A DNA stretch of 54,507 bases from an uncultured Calothrix sp. (GCA_937973965.1 CALJJQ010000058.1:1-54507), one strand, 5' to 3'. Counted from the first letter of the stretch, positions 43,065 through 52,140 are shown. The notes: a model not told the origin generated them from the letters alone. A program made the numbers and translations.

Positions 43065-43499
43065 GTCCTGCCTCAATTGAATTAGTTTTTAGTGTAAGTC
43101 TTAGTTATATCGGCTTATGACCATAACTATAGTTCAAATCAAACAAGATCGGCATCGATCCCACCTGATGCTGGGATACAAAAATACTGCTTTTCTCTAC
43201 CCGATTTTACTGCCATCATTCTGCATCATTTTTGACAATTTACCCCACAACCGTTGATTTCTTGACTATCTGACTCAAAATACGAGAATATATAAAGAAA
43301 GATTACAAAATATTACGAAGTAGTAAGAGTAATCTTCGGGGTTGTCGAAACTGTTGCAACAATGATGATGGTTTACAGCACAAGCATATCGCTAGTGTCC
43401 AGGGCAATCCTTTGTTCCGTCAGATTTCTGCAACTGACCGTCTGAGAAATTTGGACACAATTTGACACAAATCAAGTTAAGATAGGGAGGTTTTAAACA
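43065..43499. other. Intergenic region with hli promoter
   Basis: It separates divergent ald and hli (435 bp). The HLR1-like element is at 43302-43319 and an AGGGAGG ribosome binding site is at 43483-43489. No gene was recognised. Confidence 0.55.
43302..43319 (+). promoter_or_regulatory. HLR1-like element (RpaB site) upstream of hli
   Basis: Two direct 8-mers, ATTACAAA and ATTACGAA, are separated by two bases, nearly the HLR1 pattern of two KTTACAWW octamers with two spacer bases. In cyanobacteria RpaB binds HLR1 and its partner sensor is NblS; hli genes are classical targets. The site is 181 bp before the hli ATG. The assignment is by resemblance. Confidence 0.6.
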
Positions 43500-43670
43500 A
43501 TGACACAATCTCAACCCACCGTAAAACCCAACTTAGAAGAAACAAAATTTGGATTTAATTCCTATGCCGAGAGATTGAATGGAAGGGCAGCAATGATTGG
43601 GTTTTTGTTGATGATCATCATTGAAGTGGTGACAGATAAAGGCGTGCTAGCCTGGTTAGGGTTGCAGTAA
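43500..43670 (+). CDS. hli: High-light-inducible (one-helix, HLIP/SCP) protein
   Basis: This complete 56-residue gene encodes a thylakoid single-helix protein of the chlorophyll a/b-binding superfamily. The motif AERLNGRAAMIGFLLMIIIE (about 23-42) includes the ExxNxR chlorophyll ligands (Glu24, Asn27, Arg29). HLIPs bind chlorophyll and carotenoid, accompany chlorophyll synthase and photosystem II assembly, and protect under excess light. The start is ATG at 43500 with AGGGAGG 11 bases upstream. The gene is alone, with the HLR1-like element upstream, consistent with induction by high light. It is below usual gene-calling length. The paralogue class cannot be assigned from this sequence alone. 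Confidence 0.95.
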   Translation: MTQSQPTVKPNLEETKFGFNSYAERLNGRAAMIGFLLMIIIEVVTDKGVLAWLGLQ

Positions 43671-44822
43671 GAATCTAAATTGATGTTTTAAAGAGTATTG
43701 ACCTGATAGATTATGAGGGGTTTGTAGTAGTGGCTTTCGCCACACAAACGCTCTGGTATAAAGGCGCTATACCCGCAGGGTTGTCGTAGACTAGCCCTAC
43801 TACCTACCTTTCCTCTCCCATCAAAATCAATGTGGTCGAATTATTGCTGACAAAGTAAGCTCATTGGCATTTTGTCAATAAGTAATAATGCTCAAAATCT
43901 TGTCAAAATCTGGATGAATAAACATGATTTTGAAGGATGGGATCGCTAAATTTTTCATGCATAATTTATTCTGGCGTGGAAAACTCAGTGCCAAGATGAA
44001 TTTAGTACTTATCCTTCACTTCACTTGGATAATTACGAGTTGACAAAACTAATTTCACCTTCACTTGTCACGAATGTGGTCGAATGTTAGTTAGTTATTC
44101 TCTTTGGTGATTGATTAGTTATTTAAATGTGTCAAAATTCCAAAATTGTACTTTTGCTCGGAAACCGAGCCTATTGACAAAAAAAGGGCTTGTATTCTCA
44201 ATATTAATGACTTTATTCTCAATCCCTGGACGCAACTATAGTGTTTTGAGGACTGATAATTGACATCTTGACAAATCGCGGATATACTCATGTAGAATGA
44301 AGCGCAAGCTGTATCTAGATTAAAATTGTCAAATTCAAGTTTGCGAGCAAATTTTTTTAGTGAAAGTAAAGCTGGCTGAAAAAAGACGCGACATATCGAC
44401 CTCAATTTTAAAAATTAAATATGACGTTCCAGTCAAAAATCCGTAATAACCACATGATAGACCTGGTGTGGGAATGGGAAAGATAGATATAGCTTTGTGG
44501 AGCTTTTTATTTTCAATATGGAAGCGCGGACTACCTGATTGATACTGCGAGCAGTTAGATATGTACCCGAAGGGGTATTTTGACAATTGGGAAAGTCCAG
44601 TTTCTCAAAAAATGTTTTTAGTATACGTAATTGCACCAGACGTGTAAGTAACTCGTCACAGACCAGCAATTCTCAGAGCTTGGTTTTTCCGATGTGAGAA
44701 ACCAGGTTATGGGTGTCTATGGAATAGGTGCGTAAGCCTTATCTATCCTAATTTTTGGCATTGGTGATACCTCCGACTCCTGGAGGAGTTGCGGTGTACA
44801 CCGACTATATGATGCAGATGAC
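43671..44822. other. 1150-bp spacer with an inverted family B repeat
   Basis: Family B copy 3 lies at 43699-43850. The remainder is AT-rich, with overlapping short minus-strand frames that show no family resemblance, and I accept no gene. No RNA motif was recognised. Confidence 0.55.
43699..43850 (-). repeat. Interspersed repeat family B, copy 3 (inverted)
   Basis: It is the reverse complement of the 6254-6405 unit with divergence: CTGATAGATTATGAGGGGTT at the left and CATCAAAATCAATGTGGTC at the right. GTCGTAGACTAGCCCTACTA corresponds to the core. Confidence 0.7.
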
Positions 44823-47800
44823 ATGGAACTCAATCATCAACAACTAGCAAAAAATCGGGTGGTGCATAGCAACTTGTTTGCACGGATTTTACCATTAGTC
44901 AATTTGCGACCAGAAGAAAGCGATCGCACGTGGTTATTATTTTCTGCCTATACTTTGACATCAATTGGTTTGCGTTGGTCAGAAGATAGTACGGTGGCTT
45001 TATTTTTGGATAAATACGGAGCGCAGTGGCTACCTTTGATTTACATTGCAAGTGCGGTGATGGGGACTGTTTTAGTTTTTTTTTACTCCTGGTTGCAGCG
45101 AGTATTGCCATTACGTCGGGTGATTGTGCTGATTCCTCCGGGAATGTTTTTGGTATTGGTGGTGCTGCGATTTGGGTTAGAGATACCGACATTGATGATT
45201 GGGGCGGTATTTTTGCTACGCTTGTGGGTGGATGGGTTTTATGTGTTGCATGATTTAAATACTTCAATTGCAGCCAATCAGTTGTTTAATATTCGGGAAA
45301 TTAAACGTGCTTATCCGTTGATTAGTAGCGGATTATTGGTCGCAGATATATTTAGTGGGTTTAGTTTACCCTTGTTGATCATGTTTGTGGGTTTGACAAA
45401 TATTATTATTCCCACATCCGCGATCGCAATTTTGGTGGGGTCAGGAATTTTAGTGTATTTGAGCCACAAGTATAAAAGCGTTTTTCCCAAATTACGTCAA
45501 CAGCAACGAGCAATGGTACAAACCCATGCGCGTCGGCGTTTATCCAAACCGTTAAAACGGTATGCTTTATTATTATTTATCTTTTTTGCCCTGTTGCAAA
45601 TAGTCGGTGTTTTAATTGATTTTCAATATCTGACGGAACTCAAACAAGCCTACAGTCCCAAGGAAATAGCCAGTTTTCTGGGGTACTTTAGTGGTTTTGC
45701 CGGGATTTGTGAATTATGCTTACAGCTATTCCTATCTAGTCGTGTCATTGAAAAATTTAGCGTTTTTGTGGCAACAGCCACCCTACCCCTATGTGTTGCA
45801 GTCTTACTCCCTACTACCATTGCCGTTTTCGGATTAATTCCCAACCTGCAAACCAAAGGGTTTTTTTGGGGATTAGTCATCATGAAATTCATCGATGAAC
45901 TGCTACGTTATACCTTCGTAGTCAGTAGCGGACCCCTACTCTTTCAACCAATTCCCGAACGGATTCGCAACACCATTCAGACTGTTTCTGGAGGAATGGC
46001 AGAAGCCTTTGGTACGGGTGTGACGGGAATTATCATCTTAGCCACCTTCTGGTTAATTATGCCCCATACAGGTGATGAAATTGACCAATGGGCATTAATT
46101 TTTGGTACTAGTGGAATTGCCATCGCCTGTTTAGGGGTATTATGGGTATTGCGATCGCACTACGTTGATTTACTGGTATTAAGTACCGGACAGGGACAGT
46201 TAGATAGTTCTAACGTTGATTTACAAGCATTTCGCCAAGCTGTCACCAAAATCCTCAAGGGAAAAGAATGCCCCCAAGTCGATCCGCAGCAAATAGAAAA
46301 AGACAAAATTTCCTGCATTAAATTACTCACCCAAATCGACCCAGAAGGAGCGCCAAGTGTCCTGTCTCCAATTTTAAGTCAATTGTCTCCTCCACTACAA
46401 ATCATCAGCTTGGAGGCAATGCTAGAGGTGGATTTGAATCCTACCCATATGGAATACATTCGCAGTGTACTCAGCGAAGAAAATCGTCTCCACCACCCCT
46501 ATTTATTTACCCTTGCACTACGCTACATGGCCGCATCTCCAGAAAAGCCGAATGTACATCAAATCGAACGACTAACCACACCAGAAAACCATTCCGCCAT
46601 CAGAGCAACTGCGGCTGTAATATTATTACGTTATGGCTCCCCCCAACAAAACGCCTATGCGACCAAAGTCTTACAAACCATGCTCAAACATCCCCAGGAA
46701 CAGCAACGTCTCGATGCCGTTTCTGCTCTCAGTATTTCTACATATTTGCAAGCACTACGTTTATACATTCCCCAACTCATTCAAGACCCATCATTAAACG
46801 TGCGTTGTGCGGTATTAGAAATGATTAGTGCAACCCACTCTAAGGAATATTATCCTGTACTGGTAGCAGGTCTCAAGCAAAAATCCACCCGTGCAACTGC
46901 AATTGCGTCCCTCACGAAACTGGGAAATGAGGCTTTGCCGATATTACAAGCTGCGGCAATTAATCGTTATACTCCAGAGATTCTCCGGATGTACGCATGG
47001 CGGACAATAGGTCAAATACCGACAATGGAAGCGCTAGATTTACTATGGTATCACCTAGATTTGAGTAAAGGTCGCAACCGTAATTATATTTTGCGGGGAA
47101 TCATGAAACACACCCTCCATTGGGAACAATCAGCCCTATTTGATCGGGGAATCACCCATAAAGTAGAGCAATTAATCGAAGAAGAATTAAGTACTGTAGC
47201 AGAAATTTATGCAGCCTATGTGGATATAGATTTAAGAAAAATGGGGCAAATTTACCTGACATTTTTACAACACAAAATTCAAACATCAATCCATCATCAT
47301 TTATCCCTATCGAAAATTGTCAAACTACTGGTTATATTACAAAAATCCCTCTTAAACCTTGAAGCGGATATTCTGGAACGACTATTATTAATCCTGAAAC
47401 TATTATATCCCCAAGACAAAATTCAAGCTGCGACCTTTAACCTGCGTTCCCAATCCAGCGTCAATTTAGCCAGAGGTTTAGAAATTTTAGAACATACCAT
47501 CCATCTCCCAGCAAAACCAGTACTATTAAAAATATTTGGACATACCAACCACAAACACCAAGACACCTTAACAATCACAGATATAGACGGAAAACCTCTG
47601 GGTGTTAGTATCGAACCCCAACAACAATTAGAACTTATTCAGCAAAAACTACAAACCATTATCGACGCAAAATACGCCAACTACGAACCAATGGTCGTCG
47701 GCGATCGCATTCGTCATCTCCTCACTAAAGAATCATCCCTCAGCGATTGGTGTCTCGCATCCATCATCAACTTTGCTCTCCACGGTCGCATTGGTTTAAC

Positions 47801-47978
47801 AGTCGAACAGATACGCGACAACCTCCGTCACCCCACCAGCTACGTCCGAGAAGCTGCGATCGCCTATCTCAGTATAGCCTCCCCTCGTATTCTCATCGAC
47901 CTACTCCCCCAACTCCAAAAAGACCCCCATCCCCTGATTCAATATCAAGTCAAAACCCTGATGGAAAAGTATTATTGA
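44823..47978 (+). CDS. MFS/nucleotide-translocase-like membrane protein fused to HEAT repeats
   Basis: This large 1051-residue protein has two parts. Residues about 35-455 have about twelve transmembrane helices resembling major-facilitator or ATP/ADP-translocase-like (Npt/Tlc) transporters: the short motif RTWLLFSAYTLTSIGLRWSEDSTVALFLDKYG near the start, LRLWVDGFYVLHDLN, and FVVSSGPLLFQPIPERIRNTIQT. Residues about 480-1051 are soluble and largely helical, with HEAT-repeat features (AVLEMISATHSKEYYPVLVAGLKQ, ATAIASLTKLGNEALPILQ, EAAIAYLSIASPRILIDLL). Substrate unknown. ATG at 44823. The next gene, 103 bp on, encodes a cyclic-nucleotide-binding domain; such a domain is sometimes fused to this architecture. 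A regulated transporter or a signalling scaffold are both possible. Confidence 0.85.
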   Translation: MELNHQQLAKNRVVHSNLFARILPLVNLRPEESDRTWLLFSAYTLTSIGLRWSEDSTVALFLDKYGAQWLPLIYIASAVMGTVLVFFYSWLQRVLPLRRVIVLIPPGMFLVLVVLRFGLEIPTLMIGAVFLLRLWVDGFYVLHDLNTSIAANQLFNIREIKRAYPLISSGLLVADIFSGFSLPLLIMFVGLTNIIIPTSAIAILVGSGILVYLSHKYKSVFPKLRQQQRAMVQTHARRRLSKPLKRYALLLFIFFALLQIVGVLIDFQYLTELKQAYSPKEIASFLGYFSGFAGICELCLQLFLSSRVIEKFSVFVATATLPLCVAVLLPTTIAVFGLIPNLQTKGFFWGLVIMKFIDELLRYTFVVSSGPLLFQPIPERIRNTIQTVSGGMAEAFGTGVTGIIILATFWLIMPHTGDEIDQWALIFGTSGIAIACLGVLWVLRSHYVDLLVLSTGQGQLDSSNVDLQAFRQAVTKILKGKECPQVDPQQIEKDKISCIKLLTQIDPEGAPSVLSPILSQLSPPLQIISLEAMLEVDLNPTHMEYIRSVLSEENRLHHPYLFTLALRYMAASPEKPNVHQIERLTTPENHSAIRATAAVILLRYGSPQQNAYATKVLQTMLKHPQEQQRLDAVSALSISTYLQALRLYIPQLIQDPSLNVRCAVLEMISATHSKEYYPVLVAGLKQKSTRATAIASLTKLGNEALPILQAAAINRYTPEILRMYAWRTIGQIPTMEALDLLWYHLDLSKGRNRNYILRGIMKHTLHWEQSALFDRGITHKVEQLIEEELSTVAEIYAAYVDIDLRKMGQIYLTFLQHKIQTSIHHHLSLSKIVKLLVILQKSLLNLEADILERLLLILKLLYPQDKIQAATFNLRSQSSVNLARGLEILEHTIHLPAKPVLLKIFGHTNHKHQDTLTITDIDGKPLGVSIEPQQQLELIQQKLQTIIDAKYANYEPMVVGDRIRHLLTKESSLSDWCLASIINFALHGRIGLTVEQIRDNLRHPTSYVREAAIAYLSIASPRILIDLLPQLQKDPHPLIQYQVKTLMEKYY

Positions 47979-48081
47979 GAAGACAGAATACAGGAGAGAC
48001 CTCTAATTTTTGACTGTTGACTGTTAACTGTCAACATTCTAAATAATCCAAAATCGAAAATCGAATAATCCAAAATCGAAA
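47979..48081. repeat. Intergenic region composed largely of heptamers
   Basis: Three 7-bp unit types occur: ACAGAAT/ACAGGAG (47983-47996), TGACTGT/TAACTGT (48011-48038) and AATCCAA/AATCGAA (about 48045-48081). The last unit type runs into the next start codon, whose first A continues the AAAATG of the heptamer. Confidence 0.85.
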
Positions 48082-48549
48082 ATGCTAACCACAGTCGAAC
48101 GTTTAATCTTTATCCAACAAGTACCCATCTTTGCAGAACTACGGGACGACTTTATTGTCAAACTAGCTTCCGTGATGGATGAATTATCATTTCCTGCCAA
48201 ACATACTATATTTCGTCAAAATGAAGAAGGGGGTTCCCTATATATCCTCATGTCTGGCTCCGTTAGTATCTATAATGGGGATAAAGTCATTGCCCAAATC
48301 AGTGATAAAAGCGAAAATAATTACTTTGGCGAAATGGCAGTTTTTGACGCAATGGAACGTTCCGCTTCCGTCATCACTAACGAACCCTGCGACTGCTTAG
48401 AGCTAACCCAAGAACAATTATATGAAGCCATTGAAGAAACACCTGAAATCGCATTAAATATCATTCGTGTTCTTTCCAAGCGAATTCGTAAATTAAATCA
48501 ATTAATTCCTTCTCACCAAACATTTCAAGAACTTTCTAGCTATACCTAG
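48082..48549 (+). CDS. Stand-alone cyclic-nucleotide-binding domain protein
   Basis: The 155-residue protein is a single CRP/FNR-type cNMP-binding domain: QVPIFAELRDDFIVKLASVMDE, the beta-roll segment GSLYILMSGSVSIYNGDKVIAQISDK, and a phosphate-binding cassette FGEMAVFDAMERSASVIT (about 92-109) with the FGE and R-S-A residues that contact the cyclic nucleotide phosphate. There is no DNA-binding helix-turn-helix; a short helical tail (EIALNIIRVLSKRIRKLNQLI) follows, so it is not a CRP regulator. ATG at 48082 is chosen. It is 103 bp downstream of the MFS-HEAT gene in the same direction, probably cotranscribed. A sensory subunit for that protein is inference from position. Confidence 0.85.
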   Translation: MLTTVERLIFIQQVPIFAELRDDFIVKLASVMDELSFPAKHTIFRQNEEGGSLYILMSGSVSIYNGDKVIAQISDKSENNYFGEMAVFDAMERSASVITNEPCDCLELTQEQLYEAIEETPEIALNIIRVLSKRIRKLNQLIPSHQTFQELSSYT

Positions 48550-49154
48550 AACTCATTTCACTCTGGAATTAATTTCGGCTCATGGAAACAATTAATTGGC
48601 TCAATATCATAATTAATCATCTATTATTATCATCGATAAGCCCATAGGTATTCATCAAAAAAAATCAAATTAATTCATATAATTATTAAGCTTTTTACAA
48701 CAAAAAATAACTTGATAAAAAATTAATATATCCAGGATAAGTTGATAAAAATTTGATAATATTTGTTGACAAACGCTAATCTGATGGCATAATTAATAAC
48801 AAGTTTTCATCGCGTAAATACGTAATTTATTTTCACGATGCCATTCACTAGAGTTAGAGTCGGATAACCGCATTTACCAAAAATTCCCAAAATCTACAAT
48901 AAGTAGGGCGTAGAAGGAAAATTAATCTGTCACTCAAGATTTAGTAACTTACCCGTGAGAAATCTGAGAATAGCTGATTTCAAATCATAGTCAAGGGTAC
49001 ATTATTAATTACACATAATGTTCGGGAATGGATGATTGGTGATAAATCATCCATAAAATTACTGTGCAATTGAGATGAATTGAGTTTACATCTACCAATT
49101 ACCCAGAACTGGTATATCAGTTTTCCAACTATCTAAATCACCAATCTTGAATAT
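48550..49154. other. AT-rich 600-bp spacer with a family D repeat
   Basis: A copy of repeat family D lies at about 48900-48975 (AGGAAAATTAATCTGTCACTCAAGA ... CCGTGAGAAATCTGAG, split here by variable bases). No gene or RNA is recognised. Very AT-rich stretches occur at 48600-48790. Confidence 0.55.
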
Positions 49155-49331
49155 ATGAATAAACTGCTGACCATTGCGATTCCCACCTATAACCGTTGTA
49201 CTGAACTAGATAAACAGCTTCAATGGCTATCAGAAGCGATTCAAGGTTATGAAACTGAATGTCACATATTAGTTTCAGATAACTGCTCAATGGATGGAAC
49301 TCCTGATGTGATTAAAAATTGGCAAACCTGA
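49155..49331 (+). pseudogene. Remnant of a family 2 glycosyltransferase (N-terminal piece)
   Basis: An open frame of 58 codons starts ATG at 49155 and reads TIAIPTYNRCTELDKQLQWL then LVSDNCSMDGTPDVIKNW. This is the nucleotide-binding start of a GT2 glycosyltransferase (IPTYNR and DNxSxDGT motifs). Normal enzymes have 250-350 residues; here the frame stops at TGA, and no continuing GT2 sequence is seen in the 130 bp before the next gene. It is a degraded fragment or product of a deletion. Not likely functional, although expression of the small peptide cannot be excluded. Confidence 0.8.
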
Positions 49332-49466
49332 CTGAAAAAAGTTTCCTTCCAGGTGAATCGTCATTCTCGTGTTAACTACAGCCTTTCAAGAAGCCTTTCC
49401 TAATCAAATTAGAGAAATTTGACCCTGGATTTATGTATCTTGAGAAATCAGGGAAGTCTACTTAAC

Positions 49467-50522
49467 TCAGTGCGACTGTGGATAAAGGAGGATTTTATAG
49501 GTTTCTGGAGTTGGTTTAATCGCTTGTTCCACAGCTTTACCTAAATCAGACAAAGGATAGCGATGACTAATCAAAGCTTGCACATCAATACGGCGATTAA
49601 ATACAATATCCGCAGCTAAATTTTGTAACTTAAATGACGAACTATAACTACCAATTAAATCAATTTCCTGACGGTAGAGAATATTCGGATTAATCGGTAT
49701 TTCTACCTCATCGGGAAATTCGGCAAAAAAGAGGATTTTTCCACCCTTACGCGTACAATCTAAAGCTTGAAAAAATGCTTTTTCACTGGGAACAGCCAAC
49801 AACGTCACATCCACACCCATTCCCCGTGTCAAAGTCTGGATTTTCGTCGATAAATCAGCATCTCGCGCATCAAAAGCCGCTTCCGCTCCCAATTCTAACG
49901 CCTTATGCACACGAGCAGGAATTAAATCAGTTGCGATCGCTCTTGCACCAAAATATTTCACAAGCATGACAAACATTAACCCAATCGGTCCAGCACCGGT
50001 AATCAAAACCGTTTGTCCCGGTTGAATATTGGCCTTTTTTACCGCCTTCAAACAGCAATTAGTCGGTTCCACAAAACTTGCTTCCTCAAAACTAATCCCA
50101 TCGGGAATTGGGATTAAACCCCCATTGCGAACAATATGACCGGGTACTTTCACGTACTCAGCAAACCCACCCCCACTCGGTATAAACCCGGCGGTCGTGA
50201 CAATATTTTTATACGTGTCACACATGGAATAATTCTCATGCAAACAGTAATCGCAGCGCATACAGGGGATATGGTGCATTACAGCCACCCGTTGTCCCAC
50301 CTGCCATGTTTGCACTTGCTCTCCAACAGCTGCGATCGCCCCCGCAGTTTCATGGCCAAAAATCCGTGGAGGTTCATACAACGGATAAAGAATCTTTTTG
50401 ATATCTGATTGACATAAACCCACCACATTCACCTGAACTAAAACTTCATCAGCTAACAATGATGGAAGTGCCACATCTTCATAGGAAAGACGATTAACAC
50501 CTCGAAATACCTGTGCTTTCAC
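49467..50522 (-). CDS. Zinc-dependent medium-chain alcohol dehydrogenase family protein
   Basis: The 351-residue soluble protein has MDR-family features. Catalytic zinc ligands are Cys in GLCQSD (about 37), His-Glu in GHETAGAI (about 57-58) and Glu in SFVEPTNCC (about 148). Four structural-zinc cysteines lie in CMRCDYCLHENYSMC (about 88-102). The NAD site is TVLITGAGPIGLMFVMLVKYFGA (about 170-192), with an acidic residue in ATDLIPA favouring NAD. Overall it is closest to sorbitol or threonine dehydrogenase-like enzymes; substrate is not determined. ATG at 50522. Five ACAGAAT-type heptamers lie in its 5' leader (50532-50566). It is isolated; the GT2 remnant next to it suggests a decayed neighbourhood. 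Confidence 0.9.
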   Translation of the reverse strand: MKAQVFRGVNRLSYEDVALPSLLADEVLVQVNVVGLCQSDIKKILYPLYEPPRIFGHETAGAIAAVGEQVQTWQVGQRVAVMHHIPCMRCDYCLHENYSMCDTYKNIVTTAGFIPSGGGFAEYVKVPGHIVRNGGLIPIPDGISFEEASFVEPTNCCLKAVKKANIQPGQTVLITGAGPIGLMFVMLVKYFGARAIATDLIPARVHKALELGAEAAFDARDADLSTKIQTLTRGMGVDVTLLAVPSEKAFFQALDCTRKGGKILFFAEFPDEVEIPINPNILYRQEIDLIGSYSSSFKLQNLAADIVFNRRIDVQALISHRYPLSDLGKAVEQAIKPTPETYKILLYPQSH

Positions 50523-50531
50523 GACTCTTTC

Positions 50532-50566
50532 ACAGAATACAGGATACAGAATCTAGGATACAGGAG
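50532..50566 (+). repeat. Heptamer array ACAGAAT upstream of the zinc dehydrogenase gene
   Basis: Five consecutive 7-bp units (ACAGAAT, ACAGGAT, CTAGGAT variants) lie 10 bp before the start codon on the minus strand. It is the same family as the array inside cobN and the one after the MFS-HEAT gene. Confidence 0.88.
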
Positions 50567-50629
50567 GGAGGGAAAAATAGGGAATAGGAAAAACAACATT
50601 GAGTTCTACCGAGGTAGTTATTAAATTGC

Positions 50630-50815
50630 TTATTGTCCAAATCGTCTTTCTAACTCGGCTTCAGCCTCTTCAATAGTCATTGGTATCGCATTCATTGCAA
50701 AAGCGCGTCTTCTGGTAATATAAACCTGAAATGCTTCCCCATCATTCCGATGAGCCAAAACATAATTTCTTAACTCATCCAAAGTCATTTGTTGAAAATC
50801 TGGCTTAATAGTCAT
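50630..50815 (-). CDS. Short acidic protein resembling DUF6887
   Basis: The small soluble protein of 61 residues (MTIKPDFQQMTLDELRNYVL then HRNDGEAFQVY) resembles a short cyanobacterial family I associate with DUF6887; I am not sure of the number. It has a helix with DELRNYVLAHRNDGEAF, followed by a basic turn ITRRR and a C-terminal helix EEAEAELERRFGQ. ATG at 50815 is chosen over an upstream start that would add 16 residues not typical of the family. Such proteins often occur in pairs with another small ORF, which is not seen here. Function unknown; a toxin-antitoxin role is speculative. Cytosolic. Confidence 0.6.
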   Translation of the reverse strand: MTIKPDFQQMTLDELRNYVLAHRNDGEAFQVYITRRRAFAMNAIPMTIEEAEAELERRFGQ

Positions 50816-50879
50816 CACCAAATCACCTGATAGTGATTGTACAATAGTATACTTGAACGTCAAAGAGATGAAATCAGAG

Positions 50880-50935
50880 AGTCCTAAAGGACTTAGACAG
50901 TTTTCAGCCCTTGCCTAAAGGCGAAGGGTTTTCAA
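50880..50935. terminator. Hairpin between the DUF6887-like gene and lipA
   Basis: AGTCCTAAAGGACT is followed by a second stem, CCCTTGCC/GGCGAAGGG, with TTTT after it on the plus strand. It lies in a divergent promoter region, so as a terminator it has no plus-strand gene to serve here. It may be a repeat or an upstream RNA element. Confidence 0.3.
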
Positions 50936-51104
50936 CGAGTATTTTTATAAAGACTTTCTCCACAGACCCTAAATAGTAACGAAAATCCCCTCCTGTCTCC
51001 TGTTTTCTCCCCACCCCAAAATTGTATCCATTGCCTGACCAAAACAGACCAAGGCTTGTTAAGATAAGTTTTGTATATATCTGAATGATGGTAAATCAAA
51101 AGCT

Positions 51105-52001
51105 GTGGCAGTAAAACCAGACTGGTTGCGGGTCAAAGCACCGCAATGGCAACGCGTTGGTAGTGTTAAGGAAATTCTGCGGGATTTAGCTCTCAATACA
51201 GTTTGCGAGGAGGCTTCTTGTCCAAATATTGGTGAGTGCTTTCACGCAGGAACCGCTACTTTTCTGATTATGGGACCTGCTTGCACTCGCGCTTGTCCTT
51301 ACTGCGATATTGATTTTGAGAAAAAACCTAAACCCCTTGACCCGACAGAACCGGAACGATTAGCGGAAGCGGTACGCAGATTGCAGTTAAATCATGTGGT
51401 GATTACTTCCGTCAATCGTGATGATTTAGCCGATGGAGGTGCTTCCCAGTTTGTGCGCTGTATTGAAGCCACCCGTACCCTATCACCCCACACCACTATC
51501 GAAGTTTTAATTCCCGATTTGTGTGGCAATTGGCAAGCCTTGGAGACGATTTTACAAGCTAATCCGGAAGTTCTCAACCACAATACGGAAACCGTCCCCC
51601 GTTTGTATCGTCGTACCCGTCCCCAGGGAGATTATCTCCGTAGTTTGGAATTGTTAAAGCGTTGTCGCGAAATCGCTCCTTGGGTGTATACAAAGTCGGG
51701 AATTATGGTCGGATTGGGAGAAACTGATGCCGAAGTCCGGGAAGTGATGCGGGATTTACGGACTGTAGATTGTGATATTTTGACGATTGGTCAGTATCTA
51801 CAACCAAGTCAAAAGCACCTACAGGTGAATGATTTTATTACCCCGGAACAGTTTGCTGACTGGAAAGCCTATGGGGAGGAGATTGGTTTTTTACAAGTTG
51901 TTGCTTCTCCGTTGACAAGAAGTTCCTATCATGCAGAGCAAGTACGGGAATTGATGCAACGCTATCCACGAACAGCAGGTAAAATTTGGGGAAAAGTCTG
52001 A
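51105..52001 (+). CDS. lipA: Lipoyl synthase
   Basis: LipA inserts two sulfurs into octanoyl groups on lipoate-dependent proteins (pyruvate dehydrogenase E2, glycine cleavage H protein). It is a radical-SAM enzyme of 298 residues with both clusters: the auxiliary-cluster motif [12 protein letters not shown] (about 34-45) and the radical-SAM [10 protein letters not shown] (about 60-69). Its C-terminal SSYHAEQV includes the conserved serine that ligates the auxiliary cluster. [16 protein letters not shown] and [16 protein letters not shown] are family signatures. The start is GTG at 51105; a 9-codon ATG frame (51085-51114) in another phase overlaps it. It has a terminator-like hairpin after it (52111). 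Organisms with several lipA genes exist; only this one is in the window. Confidence 0.95.
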   Translation: MAVKPDWLRVKAPQWQRVGSVKEILRDLALNTVCEEASCPNIGECFHAGTATFLIMGPACTRACPYCDIDFEKKPKPLDPTEPERLAEAVRRLQLNHVVITSVNRDDLADGGASQFVRCIEATRTLSPHTTIEVLIPDLCGNWQALETILQANPEVLNHNTETVPRLYRRTRPQGDYLRSLELLKRCREIAPWVYTKSGIMVGLGETDAEVREVMRDLRTVDCDILTIGQYLQPSQKHLQVNDFITPEQFADWKAYGEEIGFLQVVASPLTRSSYHAEQVRELMQRYPRTAGKIWGKV

Positions 52002-52110
52002 TAGTTAGGGTGGGGAAGGGAACTGTTAAATAGTTTTAACTTAACGTATTCTACGTTTCGCGGACTCCAAATAAATGCAAATTCAAGGTTTTTCAGCCTG
52101 ATAGATATGG

Positions 52111-52140
52111 GACGACCCGTAGATGCGCGTCGTCTTTTCT
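52111..52140 (+). terminator. Terminator-like hairpin after lipA
   Basis: GACGACCCG pairs with CGCGTCGTC (eight of nine bases) around a TAGATG loop and is followed by TTTTCT. It lies 110 bp past the lipA stop and 106 bp before nblS, so it should separate the two transcripts. Confidence 0.6.

Noticed and set aside
44115-44669. Overlapping minus-strand frames upstream of the MFS-HEAT gene
   Set aside because: Three mutually overlapping frames, no ribosome binding sites, no conserved motifs; AT-rich spacer.
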